64,000 nt of DNA from Nitrosospira sp. Nl5 (GTDB lineage: Bacteria; Pseudomonadota; Gammaproteobacteria; Burkholderiales; Nitrosomonadaceae): contig NZ_FMVQ01000014.1 of assembly GCF_900102495.1 (NCBI RefSeq), positions 1 through 64,000 of the forward strand. The letters run 5' to 3'. Numbering within the stretch: the first letter of the stretch is position 1; each line of letters begins with the position of its first letter. The notes under the pieces were generated by a model, which was given only the letters and a program-made list of their open reading frames with translations, was not told the DNA's origin and searched no databases. Shown in pieces: positions 63,440 through 64,000 of this stretch. The position numbers and the translations under genes are program-made.

Positions 63440-63633
63440 TTCTTCGCCGCTCCTGCAAGGAAGGTAGGAGGGTAGGTTGACGAACAGGAAATCCGTCGCT
63501 CTGGCAGCGAGGAATCCGGTGGAGCTAATACCCTTTGCTCCCGAAGAATGATGGACCGCGGGTGAAATGGTGTCAAGTAATGAAGTGGGAACCAGGAGTC
63601 TTAGACTTGAATCCGTCAGTAGCAATAACCGGC

Positions 63634-64000
63634 TCATGCATTGCGAAAGCGCGTTCTTTTGACTAACAGGATAGCAAATAGCGGAAACGTAAAGCCGATT
63701 ACAGTCACTGTGATCAGCAACAGGCCGAGCTCGCTATAATCGGCCGGCGTTGTAATGTGGCTGGTAACGGGGTCTATCACTTCGCGAGTGACTACAAACC
63801 ACTGGTTCAGATACTTGGTTCCAAGCTGTGAAGCGGACAGGGCAAGGTTGGTGAATGAGGCCATCACAGCGAAGAACGTCGCCTTGAGCTTTTCCGGTGC
63901 CGAATTTGCGATCCACGCCAGCATCGGAATCATGGCAATCTGGCCGAGAGGCGATTCCAGCGCGGTATCGATAAGGGCGATAAACCGCGCATCCACAACG
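63634..64000 (-). CDS. MFS/BT1-type transporter, C-terminal part
   Basis: The frame is open to the right edge, so the N-terminal part is missing. The visible part has ALESPLGQIAMIPMLAWIANSAPE, a helix VMASFTNLALSASQLGTKYLN and a last helix pair (LGLLLITVTVIGFTFPLFAILLV). The pattern resembles folate-biopterin/BT1-type major facilitator proteins of bacteria. The substrate is unknown. It overlaps the long version of the downstream small membrane ORF by 4 bp. Confidence 0.65.
   Translation of the reverse strand, partial: VVDARFIALIDTALESPLGQIAMIPMLAWIANSAPEKLKATFFAVMASFTNLALSASQLGTKYLNQWFVVTREVIDPVTSHITTPADYSELGLLLITVTVIGFTFPLFAILLVKRTRFRNA

Noticed and set aside
63439-63637. N-terminal extension of the small membrane protein
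   Set aside because: Ser/Leu-rich and non-conserved in appearance; a better ribosome-binding site and start exist at 63439.

Overview
The window reads as chromosomal DNA of moderate GC from a beta-proteobacterium. The gene content and protein style suggest an ammonia oxidiser of the Nitrosospira type (Nitrosomonadaceae), but no ammonia-oxidation gene lies here, so this is inference. Core genes (sucCD, dac-dat-ybeD-lipB-lipA, a Mla-type lipid transport operon, rimO, rluD-pgeF, bamD, tesA/ybbA, dinB) alternate with two accessory blocks devoted to secreted metal-binding small molecules.

Region 1 (1-14851) is a hydroxamate siderophore locus. It holds the 3' part of a two-module NRPS with terminal thioesterase, an esterase, a TonB-dependent receptor, an ornithine N-hydroxylase, a hydroxyornithine acyltransferase, a PvdE-type peptide exporter and a PepSY membrane protein. 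The divergent intergenic region carries two opposed matches to the PvdS-type iron-starvation promoter (TAAAT/TAAAC-N16-CGT). The predicted building blocks are glycine and an acyl-hydroxyornithine.

Region 2 (15323-38156) is mostly housekeeping: succinyl-CoA synthetase, a CobD/CbiB-like protein, a HerA/DUF853 ATPase, a lipoprotein, a DD-carboxypeptidase, D-amino acid transaminase, lipoate synthesis, DUF4197, the Mla-type transporter (permease, ATPase, MCE protein, lipoprotein), a cytochrome with a His-rich tail, RimO, a ZIP transporter, PgeF, RluD, BamD, a universal stress protein, TesA and YbbA. A 965-bp stretch (29073-30037) has no convincing gene but carries a consensus sigma-54 promoter ahead of an 11-residue reading frame, probably a decayed gene.

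Region 3 (38157-59258) lies between ybbA and its usual partner permease (59259-61763), which are adjacent in E. coli, so it may be an inserted block. It starts with an RND efflux pair. Next come an amidohydrolase with a His-rich loop, a GH88-like glycosidase and an AlgE-like porin. Then comes the most interesting part of the window (46883-58557): alpha/beta hydrolase, MFS exporter, acyl-CoA dehydrogenase, AMP-ligase, tandem CaiB-like CoA transferase, MoaD/ThiS-type sulfur carrier ending in Gly-Gly, His-tailed periplasmic protein, JAMM peptidase, ThiF/MoeB-rhodanese fusion and TonB-dependent receptor. The combination strongly resembles the pyridine-dithiocarboxylate (pdt) and thioquinolobactin (qbs) clusters, which make thiocarboxylate metal chelators. 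No aromatic precursor genes are present, so the product may be a new thiocarboxylate metallophore. Upstream of its receptor are three in-phase 17-bp repeats.

Region 4 (59259-64000) holds the FtsX-like permease, DNA polymerase IV, a small membrane protein and the 3' end of an MFS transporter cut by the window edge. No tRNA, rRNA, CRISPR array or complete insertion sequence was seen.
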